Shown here one piece after another: positions 32,301 through 40,200 of a stretch of DNA of 64,000 bases. The notes beneath the pieces were generated by a model, which saw only the letters and a program-made list of their open reading frames with translations, was not told the origin of the DNA and ran no database searches. The stretch comes from Symsagittifera roscoffensis. Taxonomy: Eukaryota; Xenacoelomorpha; Acoela; Convolutidae. The translations under genes were made by a program, and so were the position numbers. The number at the start of each line of letters is the position of its first letter. Within the stretch, counting starts at the first letter, position 1. The stretch spans positions 48,779,346 to 48,843,345 of the forward strand of contig NC_087064.1 of NCBI RefSeq assembly GCF_963678635.1. The letters are read 5' to 3'.

Positions 32301-35300
32301 ACAGTTTATTTGATTGAGTTGTAACGTATCAGTTACTGTGTCATCAATACCTGGGGGGTCTGATGTTGTTTCTGGGTTAGCTTGTACCTGATTGATTTGT
32401 CTTTGATGTTTAGGTGTACTACTTCTATGACGATTATTAGAGTTATTGTAGTGATTATTATTCCGGTGTGGTGATTGGGAATAATTTCTATAACGATTAT
32501 TATAACTTGGGTGTCGATTTTGTGAATTATTTCGCGATCTGTTTTGGTAATTATTGTTTGGTCTGTTATAGTTCGATCTATTATATGAGTTATTCCTTGA
32601 TCGATTGTTCGGGTAATTCTGGTTTCGGTTGTTTGAATAACTTCTGTTTCGATTATAGGAGTAGTTTCTATTCCTATTGTATGATGAATTTCGTGATTGG
32701 TTGTTTGGATAATAGTTATTTCTTGATTGAGAATTAGATCTAGAAACAAATCGTTGTGTATTTGAATTTGATCTGGAGTAGTTATTTCGACTATTCGGTC
32801 TATTGTAGTGATTTTGTGATGAATTATACGTGTTTCTTCGTTCTGGTGATCTTCCTCTATAACTTGAGTTATATGGAGATTGATTTCTTGTATAGCTTGT
32901 ATTGTTCGGGAGTGGTTTTCCTGAACTGTTGTTGCTGTATACATTTTTGTTTGGTAGATTTTGATCTTTTTTCATGTATTGATAAAATGATTTATTTGGT
33001 TCTTTGTATTTTTGAGGTTTATTTTGACTATCTTGCTGTTTTTGTCTACATTCGGAAATACTATGTCCGTATCGTCGGCAATAATTACACCATTTTTTGA
33101 AAGATGGTTTGCCTTTAAAGTTCGGGTTCTTTTCGTAAATATTGAGTATTTCAGTGATTTTTTCAACGAGATCTGTTTCTGATTCTTGTATATTATTAAT
33201 ATTAGTGGGAGTCGTTTCAATTTTGTTAACGTATTGTAATTTCAGATTTTCCGTTTCTTCTAGTTTCATTGTGATTTCTGCTTGTTCTAGTTTGTCTACT
33301 AGTTTTCTAAAATCTAAATCGGGTTCTCGAATTGAAGAAGGATGAGATGCTCTCTTTTTTATTGCTATTTTCCTTAATTGTGGTGTTAAGGTCATCATTA
33401 AGATTTCTGTCATCTTAGTGTTTTTATAATCATGTGTATTTAATGAATATGCTTTTCGAACTAGTGTTTCGATTCGTACTGCTATTTGCTTGATGGTTTC
33501 GTTTGGTAATCTGCGAATTTCATTACATAAAACTCTTTGTTGTTGTTTGTTTCTTTCGGAGTCAAACATTTTTGAAAATTCTTGTGTAAATCTTTTCCAG
33601 TTTGATTTTATTTCTTGAGGTAGTACTGAAAACCATTTTTGGGCTGCGCCATCTAAGGTTGTTTGTATCAACGCTGTGCGTCGATGTATCCAGTTTTGAT
33701 GTAGTGGCGTGTTAATTGGTTCAGGTCCAATATTTAAAATTAAATTTGCTGTTACTGCATTTAAGTAATCTTCTACAAAGTATTCAGGGTCTGTTCCTGT
33801 GAAAACCATTAAAGGTTTATTTGATGTTATTGATGATCCACCCATAAGGTATGGATTCATTGTCATTTGTAATGATTCAGCTGCATTTGGCATTTGAGAA
33901 AAATTTGAAAGTTGGTTTCTTGTTATTTCATGTTGTTGAAGATAATACGGGAGTGGTATTTCATTTTGCATTTGTGATGGTTGATACGAGTGTGTAGTCA
34001 TTGGATTTTGTTGTTGAATTGGTTGAAAAGATTGTATATTAATTGGATTTTGTTGTTGAATTGGTTGTTGATATTGTGCATCTATTGATTGTGGAGAAAA
34101 ATTTCTATGATTTGTACGTGTTTTCTGTATTCCTTGTCTACGATATTCTTGAGTATTTTGTGCAAATATATCTGGTTGTAAGAAATCTTCATCTGAGGAT
34201 AAATAATCCATTTGATAAGATGTTTGTTTTTTATTTTTATTTTGTTGAAAAAATGGGTAATTTTCACTGCGATCCTGTGGAGGATTTGGTTGAAAATTTT
34301 TGGAATTATATTGGGCCGTTGGGTTATCCCAGTTTCGAGGTTTTGTATATTGATTAAAATTTCTTTGTGGTTGATAATTTGTTTTTGATGGATGTGTATA
34401 ATTATAATTATGGTCTGCAAAGTTGTTTCTAGTGAATGTTTTGCGTGTTTTTGATGGTATTGTCATGGGTTTGTATGTTTGGTAATCCATATGTGAATAT
34501 TTAGGGGCAACCGAAGGTTTAACGGTTGATTGTAAGGTTACCTGTGTTTGTGAAGGATTTGTATTTCTTGGTGTTGTTAAATTTGGGCGTATTGGTGAAA
34601 TACTTTGTTGTGTAGTTGTTGTGTGTACAATTTCTTCATTTATGAAGTGTGATGGTGTCTGGATATCTTGTTGAGTAAGATTCCTAGTTCCATTGAGGTT
34701 TTCATTGTGTATGACTGTAGAGTTTAAACTATTATTTTGTGTATCGGGTAAAAATGTATTATAGTTTAATGGTGTTGCATCAATTGTTAATGGTATTACT
34801 CTTACATAATCTCTTATGTAAGATATTGTACCTATTGCTTGACTTGAGATTGATTGTGGAAAGTTTATAAATGCGGGATGAGACCATTCGGGGTCCCAAA
34901 CATAATCTGATTGTTCTGTGATAGCGGTATCATCGTTCGAATTTTGGGGTCTAAAATTTTTTCTTGCTTGTGCAATTAAATCAATATTGTGTGTAAAATA
35001 ATCTATTATGAACCATGCTAAAATTTTTTGTAAATCGTGTTTGGTATGTTGTGAAACGTCGTCTTTCGTGAAATTTTCTTTAATGATGTTTAAATAACTA
35101 GAGAGTAGTGTGATTTCATGTCGTACTCTTAAATGTTTAGATGTTTCTGTCGGTGAGACATTTGTTAATGGGAGTTCATTTTCTAATATCGAAATATAAC
35201 TATATATTAGTGCGAAAACTTCATTGGTGAAAATGGAGTTTGCTCTTTGTGAGTTATGGTATTGGATGCTTTTTATATATTCTGAAAAAACTTTTGAAAA

Positions 35301-35612
35301 TTCTAAATCAAGGTCGTCTGTTTGAATAGTATATGTTCTATTATTATGGTTTGGGGAAGTGAATTCTATAGAGTAGATTCCATACTGTTGTGTTATGTTG
35401 CATATATCTTTTAGATAGTGATCTATGATTTGTCTTTTGATTTTTACATCGGGGAACTCTGTTTTACATGGACTGATTCCGGGTTCAAATAAATTTACGA
35501 GTAAATTTTGACAAAATATGTGTTGTCCTCTATCAGTATCTGCATCTACTATAAAAGGAAAGATTTCATCATCATCTGGAGTTTCGTCACCTGGGGTGTG
35601 TGTTGAACTCAT
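29298..35612 (-). CDS. gag-pol: Gag-protease-RT-RNase H polyprotein, 2104 residues
   Basis: Residues 1 to about 840 are Gag-like, with a Gln/Asn/Pro-rich linker. A CCHC zinc knuckle (CNYCRRYGHSISEC) lies near residue 840. Next comes a long Asn/Arg/Ser/Tyr-rich tract (about 930-1050). The aspartic protease motif DSGA is near 1225. RT follows, with LKIVLDARYLN and the catalytic YLDD near 1735. RNase H has Asp in MCDASNFG (about 1885), Glu in RECTAI, and LFTDHKP (about 1950). Gag and Pol share one frame, unlike most retroviruses. The ORF ends just after RNase H, before integrase. The ATG overlaps the end of the upstream 155-residue ORF by 26 nt. Confidence 0.93.
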   Translation of the reverse strand: MSSTHTPGDETPDDDEIFPFIVDADTDRGQHIFCQNLLVNLFEPGISPCKTEFPDVKIKRQIIDHYLKDICNITQQYGIYSIEFTSPNHNNRTYTIQTDDLDLEFSKVFSEYIKSIQYHNSQRANSIFTNEVFALIYSYISILENELPLTNVSPTETSKHLRVRHEITLLSSYLNIIKENFTKDDVSQHTKHDLQKILAWFIIDYFTHNIDLIAQARKNFRPQNSNDDTAITEQSDYVWDPEWSHPAFINFPQSISSQAIGTISYIRDYVRVIPLTIDATPLNYNTFLPDTQNNSLNSTVIHNENLNGTRNLTQQDIQTPSHFINEEIVHTTTTQQSISPIRPNLTTPRNTNPSQTQVTLQSTVKPSVAPKYSHMDYQTYKPMTIPSKTRKTFTRNNFADHNYNYTHPSKTNYQPQRNFNQYTKPRNWDNPTAQYNSKNFQPNPPQDRSENYPFFQQNKNKKQTSYQMDYLSSDEDFLQPDIFAQNTQEYRRQGIQKTRTNHRNFSPQSIDAQYQQPIQQQNPINIQSFQPIQQQNPMTTHSYQPSQMQNEIPLPYYLQQHEITRNQLSNFSQMPNAAESLQMTMNPYLMGGSSITSNKPLMVFTGTDPEYFVEDYLNAVTANLILNIGPEPINTPLHQNWIHRRTALIQTTLDGAAQKWFSVLPQEIKSNWKRFTQEFSKMFDSERNKQQQRVLCNEIRRLPNETIKQIAVRIETLVRKAYSLNTHDYKNTKMTEILMMTLTPQLRKIAIKKRASHPSSIREPDLDFRKLVDKLEQAEITMKLEETENLKLQYVNKIETTPTNINNIQESETDLVEKITEILNIYEKNPNFKGKPSFKKWCNYCRRYGHSISECRQKQQDSQNKPQKYKEPNKSFYQYMKKDQNLPNKNVYSNNSSGKPLPNNTSYTRNQSPYNSSYRGRSPERRNTYNSSQNHYNRPNSRNNYSRSNSNTQRFVSRSNSQSRNNYYPNNQSRNSSYNRNRNYSYNRNRSYSNNRNQNYPNNRSRNNSYNRSNYNRPNNNYQNRSRNNSQNRHPSYNNRYRNYSQSPHRNNNHYNNSNNRHRSSTPKHQRQINQVQANPETTSDPPGIDDTVTDTLQLNQINCTSSDSESDTENTLAINMIKVENDYESVIYEQPFPSHIYENQSEFLQNHYTTPINSTPTTQETNEINTTNQTNKNVKTKCLNTNHIYQNIQKEQPKEKIWTIPFLLESPRNKEFQPPDLEIDFLIDSGAESNIINIPTWNEIKTLHPKLTPLETSSKLATAQGSTLINYGKIQLFLLPTRTMEQSKILNKPFKQIFHITDIKYNIIGIPFISKYIPTINILNSKILIKDKYTKTKDTSLTFFQRLNKQPPFFSKFYPIFNQQRKHLKPLSGNIYNFSIKQVHQYDKEQNKQKFYMSDFEFKPIHKFFKITISSIKYLKNSNSDIISLHVYNNTPYQVTLPLGLLGYCETNATISPIHEKAYRVNNILQLLDICQSTILNEELSINNIISNENRNTDYFTKTPYFKPTFNISNYTEDQQKFLTMFNFQHSQITQDEFEKLAKQLIQYSSVYATSKFDVGKISSSLHLPLKPDAVFKKQRASKVPIHLHDKVNRLLDILEQYNIISPVNKEEQPKGNTFINPVIILAKGESLKIVLDARYLNSLIDESKCNWPIEPIQVILTKINGKYFTTADMNSAYNQMPLDEQSRRLTQFVIGNQQYEFNRLFYGISIGPAAFSAFMSKIFRPLILKKNAITYLDDVFMQSQTKDEMFKVLEQYHQILQNENLKAAPDKSHFFLTRVKFLGHNIERKTITPLKSRIDAIQKLQPPTNKKKIQEFLGMLNFLSKYVYKMQLYLRPFYNILRQQNNFEWNTEHQTRFEEIKKLLTEQISNTIPDPDQPFYAMCDASNFGIGAALLQSHNGTNKMNLISANSRLFTQAELRLSTLMRECTAIIYTLTEYEFLILGSKHPTVLFTDHKPIIFLFTQKSNPNHRVYRFQLILMKFPNLHIVWTAGKNLALPDTLSRNTPPELLTRKTTVEIPKNIKFYLAENETSPRLECKYAVKTDIEQSQINNLQHFPLYLDCQNNHYEVDLLGTSTFKPIPYSQWIKNNTQQKRTKQHLPNT

Positions 35613-36054
35613 TTTTTCGTTCGATGACTGTTAATATGTAATTATTAATGTGTCGAATTGGTTGATTCCAATTGTATAGATGTACTGGTTTTTGTTTGTA
35701 CTGTTTTTTTATTCTTCTTTTTCCTCTTTGTGATGAATTTGAAGTTGTTTCTGAGTCAGAAAAATATAATTGATCGTGTTGTGGGTAATTTTTATCTATT
35801 GATTCTTTTAGTTTGTAAAGTTCGTCTAAACTGTTGGTTTCTGATTCTGAAAATGCGTTTCGATTTTTTGAAAATCTTTTTCGTGTTATTTGTCTTTGTT
35901 TAGTGATTATTTTTCTCTTTAGTGTTTGTCGTTTTGTTCGAATGTATCCAACTGTTTGTGTATGAGGTGTGATTACAAGGTCGTATTTTTTGTTGTCTAT
36001 TTCACAATTGTGTAAAATGATTGTTTGTTTATTTCCTAGGTTTTTAAATGACAT
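35587..36054 (-). CDS. 155-residue basic ORF upstream of gag
   Basis: Very basic in the middle (RTKRQTLKRKIITKQR, RGKRRIKKQYKQK), with a Ser/Glu-rich stretch (SESETNSLDE, SDSETTSNSS). No membrane segment or known motif. It overlaps the gag ATG by 26 nt. It may be an accessory nucleic-acid-binding protein, an N-terminal Gag part in another frame, or a regulatory upstream ORF. Coding status rests on length and the compact overlap. Confidence 0.6.
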   Translation of the reverse strand: MSFKNLGNKQTIILHNCEIDNKKYDLVITPHTQTVGYIRTKRQTLKRKIITKQRQITRKRFSKNRNAFSESETNSLDELYKLKESIDKNYPQHDQLYFSDSETTSNSSQRGKRRIKKQYKQKPVHLYNWNQPIRHINNYILTVIERKNEFNTHPR

Positions 36055-37276
36055 AAGGTTTAGAATGACGGATGCAAAAGGTTGTTAAATGATTTCTATT
36101 GACTTAAACTGTTAGTTCTTACGATTTTTTGGTTAGCTTAACCTGGGTCTATTTGTTCAGGGTTGGAGAGAAAAGTATATCGATTCCGAAGAATGATTTT
36201 TACTTTCTCGTGACTAGTATAAGCTAAGGTGTTTACTTACTTAATCTTACTTAGGGGTAGTGATTGTGTTCAAGGGTTGGAGAATAGTAAATCGATCCAC
36301 AAGGTTCAGGTATAATTAGAACGCGAGTAGTTCGTTAGATACTATTTTAAACTTACTAAGTCTAAGATTTATCCTGGGTCTGGTAAGAGGAGGGGTCAAG
36401 TGAAGGATGAATAACCGAAGTTCTTCACTGTTTATCCTAATTTGAATGATTAGTTTTGTTTAAAAATTTCTATTAGTCTTGGGTCTTTAGAAAGGGTTGG
36501 GTAGTGAATCGACGTTTGAGGTCGTTAGACACTAATTAAGTGGGTGGGGGAGAACAAAGTTGTTCTGTTTGATCCAAGGATAAGCCTTGATGATCAAATT
36601 TAAAATTTAATTAAGTAGAAAATGATTTAAGATCCAAGGATAAGCCTTGATGATCTGATTTTAAATTTAAGTGAATTTAAGTTCTTATAAAATTTTAAAT
36701 TTGTGTAAAGGAAAGATTTAGTGTTTTGATGATATTAGTGGGTTTATGATTGCTGTTATGTTTTAGGTGATGAAGCTGGAACAACAGGATGATTTATGAT
36801 TACTAACCATTTATTGTCATGCTACTAATTTTTATTTTTATTTTCCAATAAATATTTTTCAAACATGTTTTGTATAATACTGCAGAATTTTAGGAAAACG
36901 ACCTTAGATCTTTTTATCAATCGTTATTGTATAATATTAATTTTGTTTAGCGCCTGAAATGATTTTGAAGATTTACTTCAAGGTTTTATGTTTGCAAATG
37001 GAAATCTAAATTCATTGCAAGTAGTATTCGAAATATAAAAGTTTGTTCTGGCTTTTGCCGAACTATCATATAACTATACGGCAAGTTTCTACTTTGTCGT
37101 ATGTCGTCTTTGGTTCGATGTCTTCTTCCAATTCCGGGTAGTTCTATTATGGTTCGGAATATTGGCTCTGATCTATTGAGTCGGAGAGACATTTCAATTA
37201 AATTATTGTCGTATAACATTTTGTAAATGTTTTTGTCTAATTTCTAATCTATTTTTGGTTAATTCTAATCTAGTAA
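36055..37276 (-). other. 1.2-kb 5' leader of the element
   Basis: Between the PBS and the first clear ORF. It contains three imperfect copies of a phrase like 'gggttggag...tcgat' (about 36,160, 36,275 and 36,495) and an exact 25-bp direct repeat 60 bp apart. A 77-codon minus-strand frame (37,219-36,986) exists but lacks support. Likely untranslated leader with packaging and splicing signals. Confidence 0.6.
36571..36655. repeat. 25-bp direct repeat pair in the leader
   Basis: The word starting GATCCAAGGATAAGCC and ending TGATGATC occurs at 36,571-36,595 and again at 36,631-36,655. The spacing is exactly 60 bp. Confidence 0.9.
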
Positions 37277-37304
37277 GGTCTTGTTCGAGACTTATGGTCG
37301 CACC
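37277..37304 (-). promoter_or_regulatory. primer-binding site
   Basis: Two bases after the 5' LTR the minus strand reads TGGTGCGACCATAAGTCTCG. The plus strand therefore reads as a tRNA 3' end: a TTCGA T-loop, a stem, then GGTCGCACCA. The GGTCG stem recalls some animal tRNA-Arg 3' ends, but the primer is not identified. Confidence 0.65.
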
Positions 37305-37306
37305 AG

Positions 37307-37717
37307 ATGAGTTATGACTGGGGTGTATAACTCATAGAGTAATTTCGGATAGGGTACACCGTCTGCTCGTCACGCTATCTTATTTTCGGCCGGATAGAAT
37401 TCGTGCAACTTCTTAGTCTAATACCGATCCTAATCTTACTTTATACTATCTAGTCTCAGGTTGTTTAACTAGTCTCTGCTAGGCTCAATAGATCTAGGGT
37501 ATACTGGTTTATGGCGGCTGCTGAAGTGCTCGGGAGAGTCCAACTAATTTCTAAGTTAAATTCAAATCTCTCTGGTGCTGAAATTACAAGTAACTTCAGC
37601 ACTTACAAATAAGTGGGTTGTTAGTTAGATGGATCATGATTGGTTAATATTAAATACTTTACATTGGTAAAACATTTAATTTATCCAATCATAAAATATA
37701 GTTTAGATCAGGTTCCA
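37307..37717 (-). repeat. 5' LTR of the element
   Basis: Nearly identical to 18,806-19,215. The visible differences are single-base indels near 'gatagaattcg' and 'cttactttata' and the substitution in 'tttatggcgg'. It should carry the promoter; a TATA-like ACTATATTTT lies near its start on the minus strand. Confidence 0.93.
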
Positions 37718-37862
37718 CAGTGTAAACAAAAAAATACTGTCAGACTACGGAGGTTCATAGACCAAATTTTCACACAGAGCAATATGTTTAAACATGTAAC
37801 TTTGGTCTTGAATATGCTCAAGAGTCAACTTCCACCTCAATGATGGGATCAAGTTAACATCT
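37718..37862. other. right flank of the element
   Basis: A 145-bp stretch between the LTR and the assembly gap. Starts CAGTGTAAAC and does not match the left flank. No gene. Confidence 0.7.
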
Positions 37863-38062
37863 NNNNNNNNNNNNNNNNNNNNNNNNNNNNNNNNNNNNNN
37901 NNNNNNNNNNNNNNNNNNNNNNNNNNNNNNNNNNNNNNNNNNNNNNNNNNNNNNNNNNNNNNNNNNNNNNNNNNNNNNNNNNNNNNNNNNNNNNNNNNNN
38001 NNNNNNNNNNNNNNNNNNNNNNNNNNNNNNNNNNNNNNNNNNNNNNNNNNNNNNNNNNNNNN
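37863..38062. other. assembly gap, 200 Ns
   Basis: Exactly 200 undetermined bases, probably a fixed-size scaffold gap. Any apparent frame through it is meaningless. Confidence 0.99.
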
Positions 38063-38339
38063 TAAAACTCAGTATAGATATTAAGATTTTTATCTGATTT
38101 CCTGAAAAATAGTATAGAAATCCAGCAATTAAACTATGTCTTTCATCCGAAATCATGAAGTTTTTTTTGCAGTTCAACCGGTTGTAACTGATCCTGAAGT
38201 TTGTGATCTAAGCTAGAGTCGACTATCTTGCGTGCTGGCGAAAAAAAGCGCGTTTAAACTTTGAACCGGTTTTATTGGAAGTAAAAAAAGATTTAACAAA
38301 AAAATAACTTCTCATTTACTGGAACCCACAATTAAATTT

Positions 38340-38680
38340 CAGACTTTGATTACACTTTGCGGCTTTCGCTTGCAATTTGCAGATTCCGCTCACAGTTGCG
38401 GATTCAGCGACAGTGCAATTTCACCATACGCAAACTATTCCTCAAATTGATCTGGGTTCGGGATGTTTTTGGTGATACCGTTGAATCAACTAGCAGCCTT
38501 TGGATTGTATCTGAGCGACACAGTGTTTTAGCTATTTGTTCGAGAAGTCCAAAACAGCAACAAAAATTAAAGAAAACTAGCAATGTTGTGGATTTTGCGG
38601 CAAATCTGTTTTCGGCTTGTTACTGAATCCACTCACAATTCACAAAAAAAACACAGTTTGGCCTCGTGAAGATAGCTTGT
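38340..38680 (-). mobile_element. inverted-repeat family member, one end only
   Basis: Ends 'cacagtttggcctcgtga' at about 38,658-38,675. Reading inward on the minus strand it matches 8638-8790 ('tttttgtgaatt', 'ttgctgttttggact'). It is an inverted, diverged copy of the longest family member. Confidence 0.5.
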
Positions 38681-38929
38681 GAGGAGATGGTTTTTACATT
38701 AAAATAATTTAAAAACATATATTTTTAGTTTTTTTCTTGACAGTTTCATCAATTTTTTCCAAGCAAAAAAAAACATTCCTGCCGGTTTGGGACCTGAAAA
38801 AAGAATTGAAAATCTAGGGTAGTTTTTTTTTTTTTTAAATGTGTTAAGAAAAACTTGATGAAACTTTCATATTTTTTATACAGTTGTTAAGTGTCAATTT
38901 TTATTTTTTTCCACCAAGAAAATTTGAAG

Positions 38930-39190
38930 TTTTCCTGATTTTGTATTTTGTTCCGATTATCTTTGAAGGAGATTAAGGGTGCTTTTTTCTTCAGAAAAAA
39001 TTCGACTTTTTAACTAGCAGGCTTTGACGAAATCTATTTTTGATATTATTCGAAAAGTATTTTGGCTTGTGCTAAAATTCAAAAAAGTTTTTCACCCATG
39101 ACTATATTTGTAAAGTTAGGGTGGTTTATATTTTGACAATTTGGCCAAATTTGGACAATTACCGCGTATTACTTTTCGTGCTATTATAAA
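38930..39190 (-). repeat. dispersed repeat family A, inverted copy
   Basis: Reverse complement carries the family order 'tctgaagaaaaaagc', 'ttaaaaagtcgaa' and 'tatcaaaaatag'. It is the inverted counterpart of about 3000-3180. Confidence 0.45.
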
Positions 39191-39539
39191 CTTTGATGTT
39201 CGAATTACAACAAAATCTGAAAGCCAAAATAAACAAGAATTAGCTCACAAACTTTTCTTTGAATACCTCAAGGACCATTTTTCGTTCATTAGTGAATCAG
39301 GAAAAAAGGGAAAAATATAGTCAATTATGTTTTTGTAAACTAGTTTTTCTAAATAGGGAAGCTACCGCAAGGAAATCAGTAATATATGACAGATAAACTG
39401 ATAAATTGCATGAAGAAAATTTTCTCTGTCAGCTTATTTTTAGTTCGACTTTCTGTCTCAATCTTACGGTTTGCGCGATAACCTGCAATACGGAAGCAAA
39501 ACACACTTATTGGAAAATAGCCGTTAATATATCTGCGCA

Positions 39540-39850
39540 AAAATTAAGATAAAAAACGAAACTGATCGTATCATGGCAAAGCTCGGAATGTTCCGACTGC
39601 CTTGCTAGGTCTATGAAGCCGTGTTAAAAAAAGAAAAATAATTTAAAAAATTTAATTGTTTTTAAATAATCAACTACCACGCGCAATTTAAAGTACAAAG
39701 GGATAGTTTTCGCTTCTTGTAACGTGGCAGTTAAGGCAAATAGCCTGGTTCGCCCAACGATTTATACGACGGTTTAAATCTCAGCTTAGGTGGTAATAGC
39801 TTGATTCATATTGCCCGTTAACTGTCCCAAACGTTCCATATTGCGCCTGC
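39540..39850 (+). repeat. dispersed repeat family A, copy (5' part)
   Basis: Motifs 'aactgatcgtatcatggcaaag', 'aatgttccgactgccttg', 'aaagtacaaagggata' and 'gcccgttaactgtcccaaac' match 2660-2970. Confidence 0.55.
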
Positions 39851-39856
39851 CGACCT

Positions 39857-40200
39857 AAAGGGGGAGGGGGAGGGGGGGGGGGGGGGGGACGCCTGCCAAC
39901 CCAAAGAGTCCCCCTTTGCACTATCTGGAGTCACCTAAAATATTTGCACTATTTTTGGCTGAGTCACCTGAAAAATTTTCTAAAGGCGCCTTTTATTGCC
40001 TTTTTTTTTCAAAAATTTGCACGTGGCGCAGGAAATTTGGTCAAATTAGGGACCTTATAGAGGTTTGGAAGAGCTCAGAAAATCAATTTGGTCCACCTAA
40101 AAAAAAGGTCGACAAAACTTTCAATTTTTTTTTTGAAAATCCATCCCCCCCCCCCCCCCCCCCCCTCGAGAAGTTCCTAGATCCGCGCCTGTATATATTT
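39857..40200. repeat. repeat bounded by a G tract and a C tract
   Basis: A G-rich run (39,860-39,888) on the left and 21 Cs (40,145-40,165) on the right enclose 'aaaggcgcctttta', 'ggcgcaggaaatttgg' and 'tcaatttggtccacct'. This is the clearest copy of the G-tract family also seen at 14,110-14,520 and 18,370-18,740. Its outer edge reads 'agatccgcgcctg'. Transposon class unknown. Confidence 0.5.

Larger units (their letters stand above)
18806..37717 (-). mobile_element. 18.9-kb Env-type Ty3/gypsy LTR retroelement
   Basis: LTRs of about 410 bp bound both ends and differ at only three or four positions. Reading on the minus strand, the order is 5' LTR, PBS, leader region, a basic 155-residue ORF, Gag-PR-RT-RNaseH, integrase, two small hydrophobic ORFs, a 378-codon frame without ATG, an Env-like glycoprotein, a 597-residue ORF, 1.6 kb of non-coding DNA, a weak PPT, and the 3' LTR. 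The order RT-RNaseH-integrase and the GPY motif place it in Ty3/gypsy (Metaviridae). Typical members are 5-9 kb, so this one is about twice the usual size. The coding strand is A/C-rich and G-poor throughout. No target-site duplication is visible (left TTATT, right CAGTG). The pol frame is broken once, so present autonomy is doubtful. Confidence 0.92.

Noticed and set aside
32333-32944. 203-codon frame overlapping the Gag Asn/Arg/Ser tract in another minus-strand frame
   Set aside because: It is a shadow of the repetitive Gag sequence, with Ile/Thr/Arg-biased composition and no domain; the Gag frame explains it.
36986-37219. 77-codon frame in the retroelement leader
   Set aside because: No recognisable domain and no overlap with the coding cluster; kept only as a note in the leader entry.
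37854-38177. 107-codon frame crossing the N gap
   Set aside because: Most of its codons are undetermined bases.
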